A DNA stretch of 64,000 nt. Origin: Liolophura sinensis (lineage: Eukaryota; Mollusca; Polyplacophora; Chitonida; Chitonidae). This document shows, piece after piece, positions 1 to 12,558 of this stretch. Below the pieces are notes generated by a model. It was given only the letters and a program-made list of their open reading frames with translations, ran no database searches and was not told where the DNA came from. The translations under genes were made by a program, and so were the position numbers. Position 1 is the stretch's first letter, and each line of letters starts with the position of its first letter. The stretch covers positions 17,227,485 through 17,291,484 of the forward strand of contig NC_088296.1 of NCBI RefSeq assembly GCF_032854445.1, given 5' to 3'.

Positions 1-720
1 GAAATGTCAACGATACTCTTTTACAAGGTTTCTCTCCAAAAAAAAACAGACTGAAAGTGTGGAATGTGTAAACTAATCTGATCTGAAAATGTAACAATTG
101 ATAGTCAGCAATGGCTACACTATTCTTAATGGAACATATGCAAAATAAAAAAAAAACAATTAAGAAACCCACAATGAAAAATCCTAAGGATTTGTCCTAT
201 TTACATCCAAAATACTGATTGAAGCAAATGTAAAAGTTGAAAAAGTCCAGTGGCAACAAAAGGTTAACTGAAATATGTATAAAAACTGAAAGAGTGCAAT
301 AGCTGAAATAGTCTGACTGGAAAACGCAAAGGTTAAAACTGCGCGATGACGACAATTCTCTGATCAGCGTCTATGTAAAAACTGAACAGGTGCCAATGGT
401 AACAAAACACAGACTGAAATACGTATACAAACTGAAAGAATGCAATAGCTACGGAAAAAACGCGAAGACTGAAAGTGTGCAATGACCACAATTTATTTTA
501 ACATTAGCTTATTAAAATATGCGATGGTCTTAACACTTTCATGGTAGCCTTTGTGAGACAGAACAAATCCAAGTGCGGGGGCTACAATCATCTAACTATA
601 ATACACATGTATATGTAAAAACTGGAAGCGTGTAATGGTCAAAATATTCTGACATGTATAAAAACTAAAACCCGGATTCGCTACAATGTTCTGACTTGAA
701 TATGCTAAAACACAAATTGG
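1..720. repeat. Decayed minisatellite, ancestral flank of the 48-bp array
   Basis: No gene seen. The stretch holds loosely repeated phrases such as ctgaaagtgtgcaatg and atgtaaaaactgaa at irregular 45-60 bp spacing. Phrases like ctgacttgaatatgctaaaa near 690 resemble the unit of the clean array after 1078, so this looks like an old, mutated part of the same array, later split by the SINE at 721-985. The relationship is an inference from partial similarity. Confidence 0.4.
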
Positions 721-985
721 GCCTCCGTGGCCTCCGTGGCCTAGGGAGTCAGCATGCATGCACGTCGTAATGACTTAGGAGCTCCCCACTATCATGGTCG
801 CTGTCAGTTCAAGTCCAGCTCATGCTGACTTCCTCTCCGGCCTTGAAGGTTCCACAGCAACCTGCGGATGGTAGTGGGTTTCCCCCGGTTTCCTCTCAAT
901 ATAATGCTGGCCGCCATCGTGTAAGTGAAATATTCTTGAGTACGGCGTGAAGCACCAGCCAAATAAATAGATAAATAAAACACAA
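721..985 (+). mobile_element. tRNA-derived SINE, near full length
   Basis: The copy starts with a tRNA-like head (gttcaagtccagctcatgctgac acts as a B-box-like region), continues with the body shared by all copies in this window (cctctccggcc, cagcaacctgcggatggt, taatgctggccgcc, cttgagtacggcgt) and ends in an aaataaata tail. It interrupts the 48-bp repeat region. The conserved central and 3' domain with a tRNA head resembles V-SINE/MetaSINE-type families reported from molluscs; the exact family was not checked. Confidence 0.8.
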
Positions 986-1077
986 AGTGTGTGATGGTTA
1001 TGGTACGCGGCAATATACACACGACACATGAAAGTGTAAAGTGGTTTCAGTACTGTGGAATATACACAACTTGGGCT

Positions 1078-2041
1078 GTGCAAGGGCTATACAGTACTCT
1101 GACTGGATATGCTAAGACTGATGATGTGCAAGGGCTATACAGTACTCTGACTGGATATGCTAAGACTGATGATGTGCAAGGGCTATACTGCACTCTGACT
1201 GGATATGCTAAGACTGATGATGTGCAAGGGCTATACAGTACTCTGACTGGATATGCTAAGACTGATGATGTGCAAGGGCTATACTGCACTCTGACTGGAT
1301 ATGCTAAGACTGATGATGTGCAAGGGCTATACAGTACTCTGACTGGATATGCTAAGACTGATGATGTGCAAGGGCTATACTGCACTCTGACTGGATATGC
1401 TAAGACTGATGATGTGCAAGGGCTATACAGTACTCTGACTGGATATGCTAAGACTGATGATGTGCAAGGGCTATACAGTACTCTGACTGGATATGCTAAG
1501 ACTGATGATGCGCAAGGGCTATACTGCACTCTGACTGGATATGCTAAGACTGATGATGTGCAAGGGCTATACTGCACTCTGACTGGGTATGCTAAGACTG
1601 ATGATGTGCAAGGGCTATACAGTACTCTGACTGGATATGCTAAGACTGGTGATGTGCAAGGGCTATACTGCACTCTGACTGGATATGCTAAGACTGATGA
1701 TGTGCAAGGGCTATACAGTACTCTGACTGGATATGCTAAGACTGATGATGTGCAAGGGCTATACTGCACTCTGACTGGATATGCTAAGACTGATGATGTG
1801 CAAGGGCTATACAGTACTCTGACTGGATATGCTAAGACTGATGATGTGCAAGGGCTATACTGCACTCTGACTGGATATGCTAAGACTGATGATGTGCAAG
1901 GGCTATACAGTACTCTGACTGGATATGCTAAGACTGATGATGTGCAAGGGCTATACAGTACTCTGGATATGCTAAGACTGGTGATGTGCAAGGGCTATAC
2001 TGCACTCTGACTGGATATGCTAAGACTGACGATGTGCAAGG
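1078..2041. repeat. 48-bp minisatellite, 20 units
   Basis: Twenty head-to-tail units of 48 bp built on gtgcaagggctatac plus agtactctg or tgcactctg, then actggatatgctaagactgatgat. Two variants (agtactctg and tgcactctg) alternate for most of the array. Unit 19 lacks 4 bp. Because 48 is a multiple of 3 and the unit lacks stops in one frame on each strand, long ORFs run through both strands, but there is no flanking coding context. Units are almost identical, so homogenisation is recent. Confidence 0.93.
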
Positions 2042-2289
2042 GATGCAACGCTGATACTGAATATACAATTTGAAATTGTACATTAACTTCACTGAATTTC
2101 AAAAAGTGAAAGTGAGCAACAGACACACAATGTTCTGACTGAAACAGGCGTTCGTAACGATTGAAACCATCTAGAATCTAGAGCTGTATTTCATGCCGTC
2201 AACCGCATCATGGGCGGGAGTGTTTATTGATTACACTGATTGGTATTTAACACCGTAGGCAATTTCATTTACTCGACGCCGATCAGTTT

Positions 2290-2440
2290 TATTTATTTAT
2301 TTGATTGGTGTTTTACTCCGTACTGAAGAATATTTTAGCATATACGACGGCGTCCAGCATTATGATGGGTCATAACCGTTCCGAGGGAAACCCACGACGA
2401 CACGCAGGTTGCTCGGAGATCCGGTCAGTTTTAAGAGCGA
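2290..2440 (-). mobile_element. SINE fragment, 3' part
   Basis: Minus-strand copy of the same SINE: tttatttatttgattggtgt is the tail, followed by the ccgtactgaagaatatt and tacgacggcgtccagcatta blocks and a diverged body. The tRNA head is missing or too diverged to see. Confidence 0.75.
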
Positions 2441-2839
2441 GACAGGGTACGTGTATCGTATTTGAAACATGCCGATGAGGTGAATGAGTTCTGTACATTT
2501 CGTCCTGGAAATTTAGCAAGAGAATTGGGGACAAGGGTTTTGAAACACGACATAAGTTAGTATACTCCACCACTATGTACATCAGCTGTAGCTAGCAGCG
2601 TAATATGATTTTCAGCTCATCAGTTCGAGCCGTCGAATTCAACCAGTTAAATAAACATAGGACAACACCTCGCCTCATGTGAACGTGACTTATCCTATAT
2701 ATATATAGGGACTTGTCCGGTATTTATTCGTCGAGTCGATACAACATGTCATATCGTATAAAGCACGTCTTTAGGGCGCTAAGCGTTGGATCTCTGCTGC
2801 TGATGCTAATCCCCTTAAAAATGAGGTATAGTAGCTTCA

Positions 2840-3010
2840 AATCCAGTAGTCGCCCTTTCGGCGGTGGCCTTTAAGAAGAAGCCATGGGAAAGGTCTGCCA
2901 GGAACCCATGGATGGCCGTGGGTCTCCCAATATAATGCTGACCGCCGTCGTACAAATGAAATATTCTTGAGTACGGCGTAAAACACCAATCAAATAAGTA
3001 AATAAATATA
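2840..3010 (+). mobile_element. SINE fragment
   Basis: The body and 3' end are recognisable (gccaggaacccatggatgg, cccaatataatgctgaccgc, cttgagtacggcgtaaaaca) with an aaataagtaaataaata tail. The 5' head is diverged. Confidence 0.75.
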
Positions 3011-6000
3011 GAAGAATGTATCTTAGATATACTACATGTATGCATGCAACATTTAAGAGAGACACCGAAATTGCAAATTATCTGGCCTAAAGATAAAATT
3101 AATGTGCCGGAGGTCATGAAACGATCTTAATTAGCCCAGTGAGACGTCGACAAGAAGAGTACCGCATTTTAATTTCGAAACCACAAAACCAGTCGTGCGG
3201 AATGACATGGTTTTATTTCATATCTAACACTTTAACCGATTTCGGTAGAGGAAGAAATGTTAATTCATTTATTTTACGCTTAGAGAGCTTGTACATTTTT
3301 AATCCCCTTGGCAGTGAAAGCATGCGTGATGCATACCAAGAAAGATGTGGTTAAGTCTCTTAATTTGTAGCTACTGACACGTGACACCAGAGAGTAAACC
3401 TGGGGATTGGACACGTGTTTGACCTAATATCCCCAATCAGAGAGGAAATACAAGACTATCGCTGGAATGTAGAAAAAAGAAAGAAAGAAAAAGAAAGCGG
3501 ATAAGAAGACAGTTTATGATCCACCCACGAGTTTCCGCATACGTGGATAACACTACGTTTTATAATATGTTTGTTCGTAGGATAAGATCCAAGGCACTAC
3601 TTTTTAAACGCCTTGTGTGAGCGCCGGCCTACAATCTGTCGGCCAATGATACACCGCGTATCAAAAGGAGGGTAAGGTCACAATTAAGGCGCGCGTGGCC
3701 ATCGACCAATACTTCAAAATATAAGTAAACCAAACGTAAGAGGCCAGGAGATGTTGGTGTATACGTGGTCAACCAAAATGACCTGCAGTTTGGCTGAGAA
3801 TATATTCTATATTAAAAGTCTAAAAATAACGGCGGCCAGTATGGAGCTATATCGATATCTCGTGCAGGCATTCCTCGCATATCGCGGCTAATCGAGAGAT
3901 TGAGATGCGCATTATCTGAAGTGGAGAGGTTATACGAGTGTACACTGATACTTCAGTTGTGTGAAGGAGGCTTCTACACAATTAAAATTGTTAACCTTGG
4001 GTGGGGGGGGGGGGGGCGGGGCGTTCCATTTACCCATAAATACTGTCAAATGTACGAAAGAAAAGCCTGTTACCTGTATGTGTTTTCTAGACGTTGTTCT
4101 ATGTAAAAGACCGGAGTTTTAAACTGCCACGTTACATTATTCATATACACAAGCCACATCTATGTACGAGTTTGGCCTTCTTTTCAGCATTTCAATTGAT
4201 GGATGATGTCAAATGTAGCAAGCTACGAGCTGTAAAACCCTACAGTCTGAGTAAGGATACAATTAATTGTAAAAATGAGTTACAGCGTTGTTACAGTCGC
4301 GATCGTACATAATGTAGGAATGTGGAAATGAAAATTATACCGGTCCAATAACTTTTTCTTGCCTTTATTATGAAAAGAGTTTTACATTAGTAATAATTCA
4401 GCTGCAAACAACAGCAAATGAACAAATTCTGTTACATCTTTTTAACAGGTTTTAGCAAACGGACTCCAAATTTACTAACAGTTTACCTTAGTCTTGAATT
4501 GTACATAACGTTAATTTTGGGGAGATTATAAATATTCACAAGAGTGTCGACCCGATTGTAATTTCTCATTGTAACTTACGATTATCGCAGCAATCACTTC
4601 ATGCAAGAGGATATCGATTGTGAGTCAAGCTGTGGTCGTTATCTTAAGTCTTTACAATCAACTTATTTAGAATTACGAATCATTTGTGGAAGAGACCCCT
4701 CCATGTGACGATTAAATGGTTCGTGTGATTGCCCGAGCAATACCGAGGATCAGTTTATGTTTATCTATTTTATTTCGTCACACTCACGTGTTTCCGCTAA
4801 AGCCGACAATATACAGGACTACAGTATGAAGAGTAATACCAGAACCGCGACGACAGTGTGGCAGTCGGCAAATGGCCACACCTAACAGATGAAACCCGGC
4901 CTCTTGTCAATTTACCTGAGTTAGGGTTTTATTTTAACTGCTCAAGTTTCGAGAAACCAGTGGCAATTGTTATTGTTAATTGTTTAAAACGAATCGTAAT
5001 ACCGGTCAGGCTGAATGGCCATAACCGGTTGACACGTACACGTATCAAATGGTCTACCACATACTTGCTGACCACAGTTTTTGGACACAGGCACGATCAA
5101 CACGTGCTGGCTCACCACAGCTTGTGTAATGTCAGTCCACCTAGCAGGAAAGTCTTCCACGTGCTTGATGACCACTGTTGTTGTAGCGTGGACACTGGTA
5201 CATGCAACACTTGCTCGCTGACGACAGCTTGTTGTATAAAGCTGGGCAGCTGACCCATTCACCGCGACCTCGCTGCGCAAAATAGGTCATAAAAAGCTTG
5301 ATTCACATCACTGACTTTAGTCACTATATAAACTACACCTGTGTTTCTGTTGGTGAAAAACATAACCTAACCAGCCGTAATGAGGTCAAGTAGCCAGACT
5401 GACCACGCAGGATACTCCGTCTGCTCGACAACTGACCAGTAGGTCACGCCGTATTAAGCCGCACAGCTTAATTTCCGGGTCACTCTTCTCTTTTTAAAGA
5501 AATCACTGATGCATTGAGAAAAATTCGAGATATTTTCGGATCAGTTGTTCACAAATAAACAGAGACATTGTAACGACTACTAAAAGCCAAATAAGGAGAA
5601 GGGAAAAAGAATAGACAGAACAGTGTGGCGTACGTTCTCGTCCAATAGTAAATCAGGTGAAGAGTTTTATTTATGCCCTATTTGCAGGATGCTCAATAAT
5701 GTGTATCATCATATGGGGGATCTGAAAACCGATTGCATATTTACGTCAGGGACCGATTCTATATATAACCTTATTTTTAACACATCAGTCAAACTTTAAA
5801 ACACCTCGTCACAATGCTTTGTTTTCGTTACAGAAAATTGAAATTCAAAACTATTCGTCCTACGATAACACTGATGACGCGATCCAAATTTTCAGCTTGG
5901 CCCTAAACAAAACTTTAAAATCGTGTTTCAAAATTTGATTTATGTCAGAAAAATCGCGTTGTGGAATTGGCTCTATTGTCTGAACGCGCTGTGTAATCAA

Positions 6001-6085
6001 ATGATGATGCAGCTCTACAGTTTGATACACTTTTCAATCTCTTTCGACTGGTCTTACTTAAAGCCCATACATTCCATCCATATGA
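3011..6085. other. Non-coding stretch, no gene recognised
   Basis: AT-rich intergenic DNA. It contains a purine-rich run near 3470-3500, a 14-base poly-G at 4003-4016, and a weak 45-60 bp repeat at about 5060-5260 built on gctgaccac/gctcaccac phrases. Short open frames here have no protein-like features that I can recognise. Confidence 0.5.
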
Positions 6086-6089
6086 CGTA

Positions 6090-6200
6090 CACAGCATGAC
6101 CCGGTTTCCTCCCACCATAATGCTTGCCGCCGTCGTATAAGTGAAGTATTCTTGAGTACGGCGTAAAACACCAATGAAATAAATAAATAAATACATAGCA
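6090..6200 (+). mobile_element. SINE 3' fragment
   Basis: Starts within the body (ccggtttcctcccaccataa), keeps gccgccgtcgtataagtg and cttgagtacggcgtaaaaca, and ends in repeated aaat. No head is visible. Confidence 0.75.
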
Positions 6201-6254
6201 TGAGAAAGAGTTATAATGTGGTGCCAAAGGTCAGTGATTTACCGCGGGCAGCCA

Positions 6255-6330
6255 TTATTTATGTATTTGATTGATGTTTTACGCCGTACTCAAGAATATT
6301 TCATTTATACGACGACGGTCTTTATTTTCA
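6255..6330 (-). mobile_element. SINE 3' fragment
   Basis: Minus-strand 3' end only: tttgattgatgttttacgcc, gtactcaagaatatttcatt, tatacgacgacgg. It faces the copy ending at 6200, so two SINE tails lie tail-to-tail about 50 bp apart. Confidence 0.7.
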
Positions 6331-6424
6331 TTTAAAATCAATGAATGAAAGCTCCCCTGATTGTACGGCAACCGGTATGTACAATCTTCCATGGGTACAG
6401 TCAAGTGTTTTAGTACCTCTCTTA

Positions 6425-6525
6425 AGTCATGAATGGCTCTGCCCGGTCCCCCCCCCCCCCGATAATGCTGATCGCCGTCGTATATGTGAAATAAAACACC
6501 AGTCGAGTAATTAATTAATTAAAAG
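6425..6525 (+). mobile_element. SINE 3' fragment with internal deletion
   Basis: Keeps ggctctgcccggt, then a 13-base poly-C (6448-6460), gataatgctgatcgccgtcg and aaaacaccagtcgagtaatt. The usual attcttgagtacgg block is deleted. Confidence 0.65.
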
Positions 6526-7519
6526 TCGTGAATGTAGTTACAGTTTGAGGCTTAGGCTCATATATTGTTTAACAGGTTCTGACAGACAGGGTATTATTGG
6601 TTAAGGCGAACTAACACACGGCACATTTGCTGTCGATATTACTGTCCGATTTTACGCCCCATTTAATTGGATGGAAGCCATTCGATTGCTTTTGGATTAT
6701 TTTCTTTCTCACATTCTACTTCCAATTTGGCAAATCTTTACGTGTTAGACATTAGAAAACGTCATTTTAAACATCACGTGACTGATATTATATGCGTATG
6801 GGTTAGCTAAGGTATTGTCTTTCTTGATCACACCCTTATTAATCCGACTCAATCGGAAGGTCGTCGCATTTGATTGATTTTTTTGCATTCTGCATAATGA
6901 CACTTCTGAATGGATCACTCAAAAAAAATGTAAGAAAATAAATTCTCGTTTGTTTTGGCCGTCGGAAAGAAAGAGAATAAAGAAACTAAATCAGTAAACT
7001 CGAGGCAAAGTACTTTCCCCCTACTTAGTGGCCAATGAGAAGTGATTATGTCAGATATCAGCATTTGGATTGGTTGGTTAAGTCGAGGGAAAGAACTTGT
7101 AGTACACAAACACTGCAACGTCACCGAGGAAAAGCAATGTGTTCTGTTGCGATTGGGACTCTTTTCTTGTAACCGGACCGTGGTTCTTCTATTGCATGAA
7201 AACAGGCAAAATATTTTATGTTTTTGTGTGTCTTCCCATGTGTAACACACGGAATATAGTTTCCCAGAAAAGCTATAAAATCTACCTTGACATATTTAGT
7301 TGAGTAGACTCTTCAAAACGGAAGATTGTGCAAGATAAGGTAATAAATATTCAATTCATCAGCTTTATAATTAGACTCTAAATGGCGTATCCTGAATTGA
7401 CTCAATTCTGTTTCCAGTTAATTATTCGTGTTATTTCGGAAGTTAACCCCTTCCGTCTAGCTAACAAGTTGGTATTAAGCAAAAGTAAATTAACCACCGT
7501 CGAGTGCTAAACACCAGTT
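6526..7519. other. Non-coding stretch, nothing recognised
   Basis: AT-rich DNA with only short overlapping frames on both strands near 6915-7250. No domain, splice pattern or repeat was recognised. Confidence 0.4.
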
Positions 7520-9770
7520 GTTTAACTGAGACAGTCTTGGTAAAGACTCCATACGCCAGTCGCATAAGTGAAATAGCCTTCGCAAACGTGTGAGAACCTA
7601 CCCCCCCCCCCCCCCCACCCTCCCCCATCCCACCCCCAGTGGTATGGGTGAAATAGTCTTGTATTCTCTCTTATACGTGTAATAGTCGTCACAAAGATGC
7701 TAAATGTCAGTCGCATAACCGAAACAGTCTTGACAAAGGTGATAGACCCCGGTCGTATAACTGAAATAGCCTTGACAAAGTGTTTAACCCCACAAGTAAT
7801 AGTGAAATAGTCTAGACAAAGGTGATAGACCCAGGTCGTATAACTGAAAAGCTCTGACAAATGTGATAGACCCCGGTCGTATAACTGAAATAGCTTTGAC
7901 AAATGTGATAAACTTCAAATGTACTAGTGAGATTACACGCGTGTAAGTGAAACAAAGGTGGTAAATGTCAGTCACATGAATGAAACGTCTCGACAATGGT
8001 GCTAATCCCCCAGTCGTTTAAGTGAAACAGCCTTCACAAAGGTGGTGAATGTCAGTCACATGAATGAAACGTCTCGACAATGGTGCTAATCCCCCAGTCG
8101 TTTGAGTGAAACAACCTTCACAAAGGTGGTGAATGTCAGTCACATGAATGAAACGTCTCGACAATGGTGCTAATCCCCCAGTCGTTTAAGTGAAACAGCC
8201 TTCACAAAGGTGGTGAATGTCAGTCATATAAATAAAACGTCTCGACAATGGTGCTAACCCACCAGTCGTTTAAGTGAAACGGCCTTCACAAAAGGTGGTG
8301 AATATCAGTCACATGAATGAAACGTCTCGACAATGGTGCTAATCCCCCAGTCGTTTAAGTGAAACAGCCTTCACAAAGGTGGTGAATGTCAGTCATATAA
8401 ATGAAACGTCTCGACAATGGTGCTAACCCACCAGTCGTTTAAGTGAAACAGCCTTCACAAAGGTGGTGAATGTCAGTCACATGAATGAAACGTCTCGACA
8501 ATGGTGCTAATCCCCCAGTCGTTTAAGTGAAACAGCCTTCACAAAGGTGGTGAATGTCAGTCACATGAATGAAACGTCTCGACAATGGTGCTAATCCCCC
8601 AGTCGTTTGAGTGAAACAACCTTCACAAAGGTGGTGAATGTCAGTCACATGAATGAAACGTCTCGACAATGGTGCTAATCCCCCAGTCGTTTAAGTGAAA
8701 CAGCCTTCACAAAGGTGGTGAATGTCAGTCATATAAATAAAACGTCTCGACAATGGTGCTAACCCACCAGTCGTTTAAGTGAAACGGCCTTCACAAAAGG
8801 TGGTGAATATCAGTCACATGAATGAAACGTCTCGACAATGGTGCTAATCCCCCAGTCGTTTAAGTGAAACAGCCTTCACAAAGGTGGTGAATGTCAGTCA
8901 TATAAATGAAACGTCTCGACAATGGTGCTAACCCACCAGTCGTTTAAGTGAAACAGCCTTCACAAAGGTGGTGAATGTCAGTCACATGAATGAAACGTCT
9001 CGACAATGGTGCTAATCCCCCAGTCGTTTAAGTGAAACAGCCTTCACAAAGGTGGTGAATGTCAGTCATATGATTGAAACGTCTAGACAATGGTGCTAAT
9101 CCCCAGTCGTTTAAGTGAAACAGCCTTCACAAAGGTGTTAGACCCTGATCGTAGAAGTGAAATAGTCTCGACAGTGATGCTAATCCCGAGTCCTTTAATT
9201 GAAACAGTCTTGACAAAAGGGATAGACCCCGGTCACATGACTGAAATAGCCTTGACAAACGTGGTAAACTCCAGCAGTACAAGTGAAATAGTCTTAAAAA
9301 CGGTGTTAAATTCCAGTCGTGTAAGTGAGATGGTTTTGACAAAGGTGTTAGACCCCAGTGGCCTAAGTGAGACGGCCTTGACAAAGGTGTTAGATCTCAG
9401 TCGTATAAGTGAAGTAGTTTTGACAAAAGTGATAGCAGTGACAGTAGTGTAAGTGGAAGAAACAAAGGTGCTAAACCCCAGGAGTACTAGTGAAACAGTC
9501 TTAAAAATGGTGTTAAACTCCAGTTGTTTAAGCGAAACAGCCTTAACAAAGATGCCAAACGTCAGTCGTACAGGTCAACAGTCTAGGAAAAGGTGCCAAA
9601 CCCAAGAAGTACATGTGAATCAGTCTTGACAAAGGTGCCAAATGTCAGTCGTCCATATGAAACAGTCACGAAAAGCCAGTCGTATTGGTCAACAGTTTTG
9701 ACAAAGATGCTAAACTCCTGTTGTTTGAATGAAACAGTCTTGTCAAAGGCGCTATACTCCAGACAAGTGA
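7520..9770. repeat. 42/84-bp minisatellite with 505-bp higher-order repeat
   Basis: The basic monomer is about 42 bp, cagtcgtttaagtgaaacag followed by a ccttcacaaaggtggtgaat-like half. Between about 8011 and 9080 two diverged monomers alternate to give an exact 84-bp dimer. Rare variants recur 505 bp apart: tttgagtgaaacaac at 8101 and 8606, and ggccttcacaaaaggtgg at 8281 and 8786. Six dimers plus one extra base therefore form a higher-order repeat. Both flanks (7520-8000 and 9100-9770) hold single, diverged 42-bp monomers. Open frames across the array are by-products of its composition. A 16-base poly-C lies at 7601-7616. Confidence 0.9.
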
Positions 9771-9959
9771 ATAAGTATATACAAAATTACAGCAATAAAA
9801 ACGGCTATTTTTACATGGCTTTGCTCAGGGAAGTAAATTAACAATCGCAATACAAAATTGTTAAGATGCTGTGTGCTCTGCGCCGGCGATTTGGTTTTGT
9901 TGATTGTTGCTTAACGTCATACTTATGACCTTTTTACTAAACTATAGCGACCGGTTTTA

Positions 9960-10045
9960 TCTGTGCAGGAAACCAGACCTTCCCACGTACGGCCGGAGAG
10001 AAAGCCAGCATGAGCTGGACTTGAACTCGCAGCGACCGCATTGGT
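9960..10045 (-). mobile_element. SINE 5' fragment
   Basis: Minus-strand head region: cttcccacgtacggccggag, agaaagccagcatgagctgg, acttgaactcg (B-box region). The 3' half of the element is missing. Confidence 0.65.
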
Positions 10046-12415
10046 GAGTTTGTCCAAGAGCAATGGCATCTAAGGAAACAACAAATACGCCATATTTGCA
10101 TTTCAGGATGCGCAATACTACACTCTTTACACAGGAGAGACCGTGGTTAAACTAACACCCAGTCGTGAAAAGTGATGTTTTGAAGGTCGAGATTGCAACT
10201 GTTAAAATAAAACGGCTAGGCAGTCAAATTAACACATTCTACTTTAAATTTTCAGACCTTCCACTGTTATAACTATAAGTCACAGTTAGTTGGGAGAGGA
10301 TATTCAATGGGGTAAATAGGGTAAACATGACGCCGCTAGGTTAAATGTTTATGGTTTTTCAGTGAATATTATAGCACCAAGTTGGCGAGATCTCGCGAAA
10401 TTTCAACTAGAAAAAGAAATGCGACCGTCTGAAAAACGAATGTGGCGTAATCCGTAAGGCCATGTTAAAATCCCTCACCTGGTTTCTCCTATCAACTGAA
10501 AGGCTTGCGTCTCTAACGACTAGACCTGCTAGGTTTTTCGCTTGAAATTAGTAAATCTAGCATGGTCCCTGTACTACTCGTGAGCACATGAATCATCCTG
10601 TTATCAGACATCGAGCCCACTTTTTTGGGGGGGAGGGGGGGGGAGTAACAGTGTTACGTCACCTCACCTGAGCTGTTATGTAATCGGGCCTGTCACCTTA
10701 CCTAGAGCTTAACGGTGACAGGTATGTGCTACCTACTTGACACAGATGATTCAATAAATAGGCAGGTAATGTTTTAATCACAAGTACCGTATCTTCAAGG
10801 TTACAACTTGTATATGGAAAGACAGTGTGCTATCGACCAAATAGTCCCAACACGCACTGTTCACCTGATATAATAGAGGGTAATGCACTGGGTCCTTCTA
10901 CATAACTGCTTAGTGGGTTATCGTTAGATGACAGAATGCTACAGAAATCAATAAGCCTCTGCGGTAGGCCCATCAAAAAACTACACATATCGGTAAATTA
11001 AAATCTAATTTTACTTTTGTCGTCATTCTTTTTCTTCTACTTAATAAAATAAAATCTAACGTTTGTATTCAATGATAGTTTTGTTTAGGCTTCAATGGTA
11101 CTTCCACTGAAGCTGTATTTCTTTATTTCTTTCTTGATTGGGCAGAGAGGGGAGTAATCTTTAAATAGTTAAACCTAATGCAGCCACGTATATCCTATAT
11201 TTCAATGTATAACGAGCAATGGGGTTTAATGCGTGGCACAGTCAATGCCTCTATTGGCCATTTCTAAATCACTGATTAAACACAGGAAGTCGCTTCCGGC
11301 GACAACTTCCTGGATGTCAATCAGATCTCTAAATGATTCATGAGCTCAATTTCGGTTAACTAAGAAACGGTAAATTTGATTTAATCCCAACAAGGTTTAA
11401 CGTTTAATGACGAGGATTGTCCCCTGTTCAGGGAGAGAGCACTGACCAAATGGTTTATAGATGCCCGTCTTTCACTCACTGGTTGTAGGTTCAATACCAG
11501 CCTGGGGGAAGGAGTTAGAGAATTTCACAGGCACTTAGAACCGATCTGTACAGCAAAATAAAATACTCCAATATACGGTGCCCTAGGATAGTATAATAAG
11601 CTAAAGATCTCTCACTCGCCATTTTGAAAGTCACGAAAGCGAAATACCCACCTCTCGCCCACCGGTGATATTTCACCGAATTTTTAAAATCGAACATCAA
11701 TATACATCTGAACTTCTCGAGAAAAGTTCATTCTTTCTTTGTGACCATCCCTGACATCAAACTCGCCTGGGGTAAGTGTTAATCAGTCCTGGTCAAACGG
11801 GACACTGGTCACACTGTTTGTTGGAATAACCTTGACACACTAGTTTTGTATTAATAACTTGTGACGTTGACTGAAATCGTCACATAGCACACGGGATATA
11901 ACAAAATGTTACAAACGAGATACATCCACACCATATGCAGTACCCTCCAATCTGTTGCTTTCCAAGCAATACACATAGGTAGAAGATCGATGGTTTCCAT
12001 AAAATTGTCTGACCAAAGCCGGGTTTGAGCCCTCACATCGTGTGCTTGAGGGCCTATTTCTCTGGTCAGAAACCTATGTGCACATCTCAGTATCCCCCCC
12101 CCCACCCCCCCCCCACCCCCCCGTAGTCCCCGGGGCTACATGGGGCTGTCTGGAATGACTCATGACTCGGGTATAGTCCTGGAGTTCAGAAGTTCAATGC
12201 TTCCGGCTGACACGGCATCGTTGCCTAATTTTAGTGTATCATGTCTAGACAGTGCCAAGAAAGAAGTATGAGACAGCACGAGATCACGCGGTCAGGCGGT
12301 CACGAGGTAACGGGAATAAGACAGATCTAGAGGTGTCCAGGTGGAGCATTCCTGTAAATAGGGCCGAGTCAGATATGTGCACACAATACTTAGGGCCGAT
12401 TTTTGGAGGGTCAAC
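10046..12415. other. Non-coding stretch, nothing recognised
   Basis: No gene recognised on either strand. It contains G-rich tracts at about 10626-10645 and C-rich tracts at about 12092-12122. The segment near 11820-11900 (ccttgacacactagttttgt) resembles 32470-32520 (ccttgacacacttgtttcta), suggesting a dispersed or duplicated repeat. Confidence 0.4.
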
Positions 12416-12419
12416 CAGC

Positions 12420-12558
12420 TAACAGCGGATGGTCGTGGGTTTCCCCCGGGCAGTGCCTGCCACTCCCTCTCGCTATAATGCTGGGTGCCATCGCATAGGT
12501 TAAATATTCGCTAATATATACGACATATTGCTTCAGTCAAATAAATGAACAAGAAAAT
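12420..12558 (+). mobile_element. Diverged SINE fragment
   Basis: Contains gcggatggtcgtgggtttcc, a diverged ataatgctgggtgccatcgc and tcaaataaatgaac. The central 3' block is strongly mutated. Confidence 0.6.

Noticed and set aside
991-2010. 339-codon plus-strand ORF and 314-codon minus-strand ORF
   Set aside because: Both are produced by the 48-bp repeat, whose unit length is a multiple of three; no promoter, splice or domain support.
9090-9452. 120-codon ORF and overlapping minus-strand ORF
   Set aside because: They lie in the diverged 42-bp monomer region, where periodic composition keeps frames open.
7520-9770. CRISPR-like array
   Set aside because: No constant repeat separated by unique spacers; it is a fully tandem minisatellite in a eukaryotic genome. 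The same applies to the 63-bp and 41-bp arrays.
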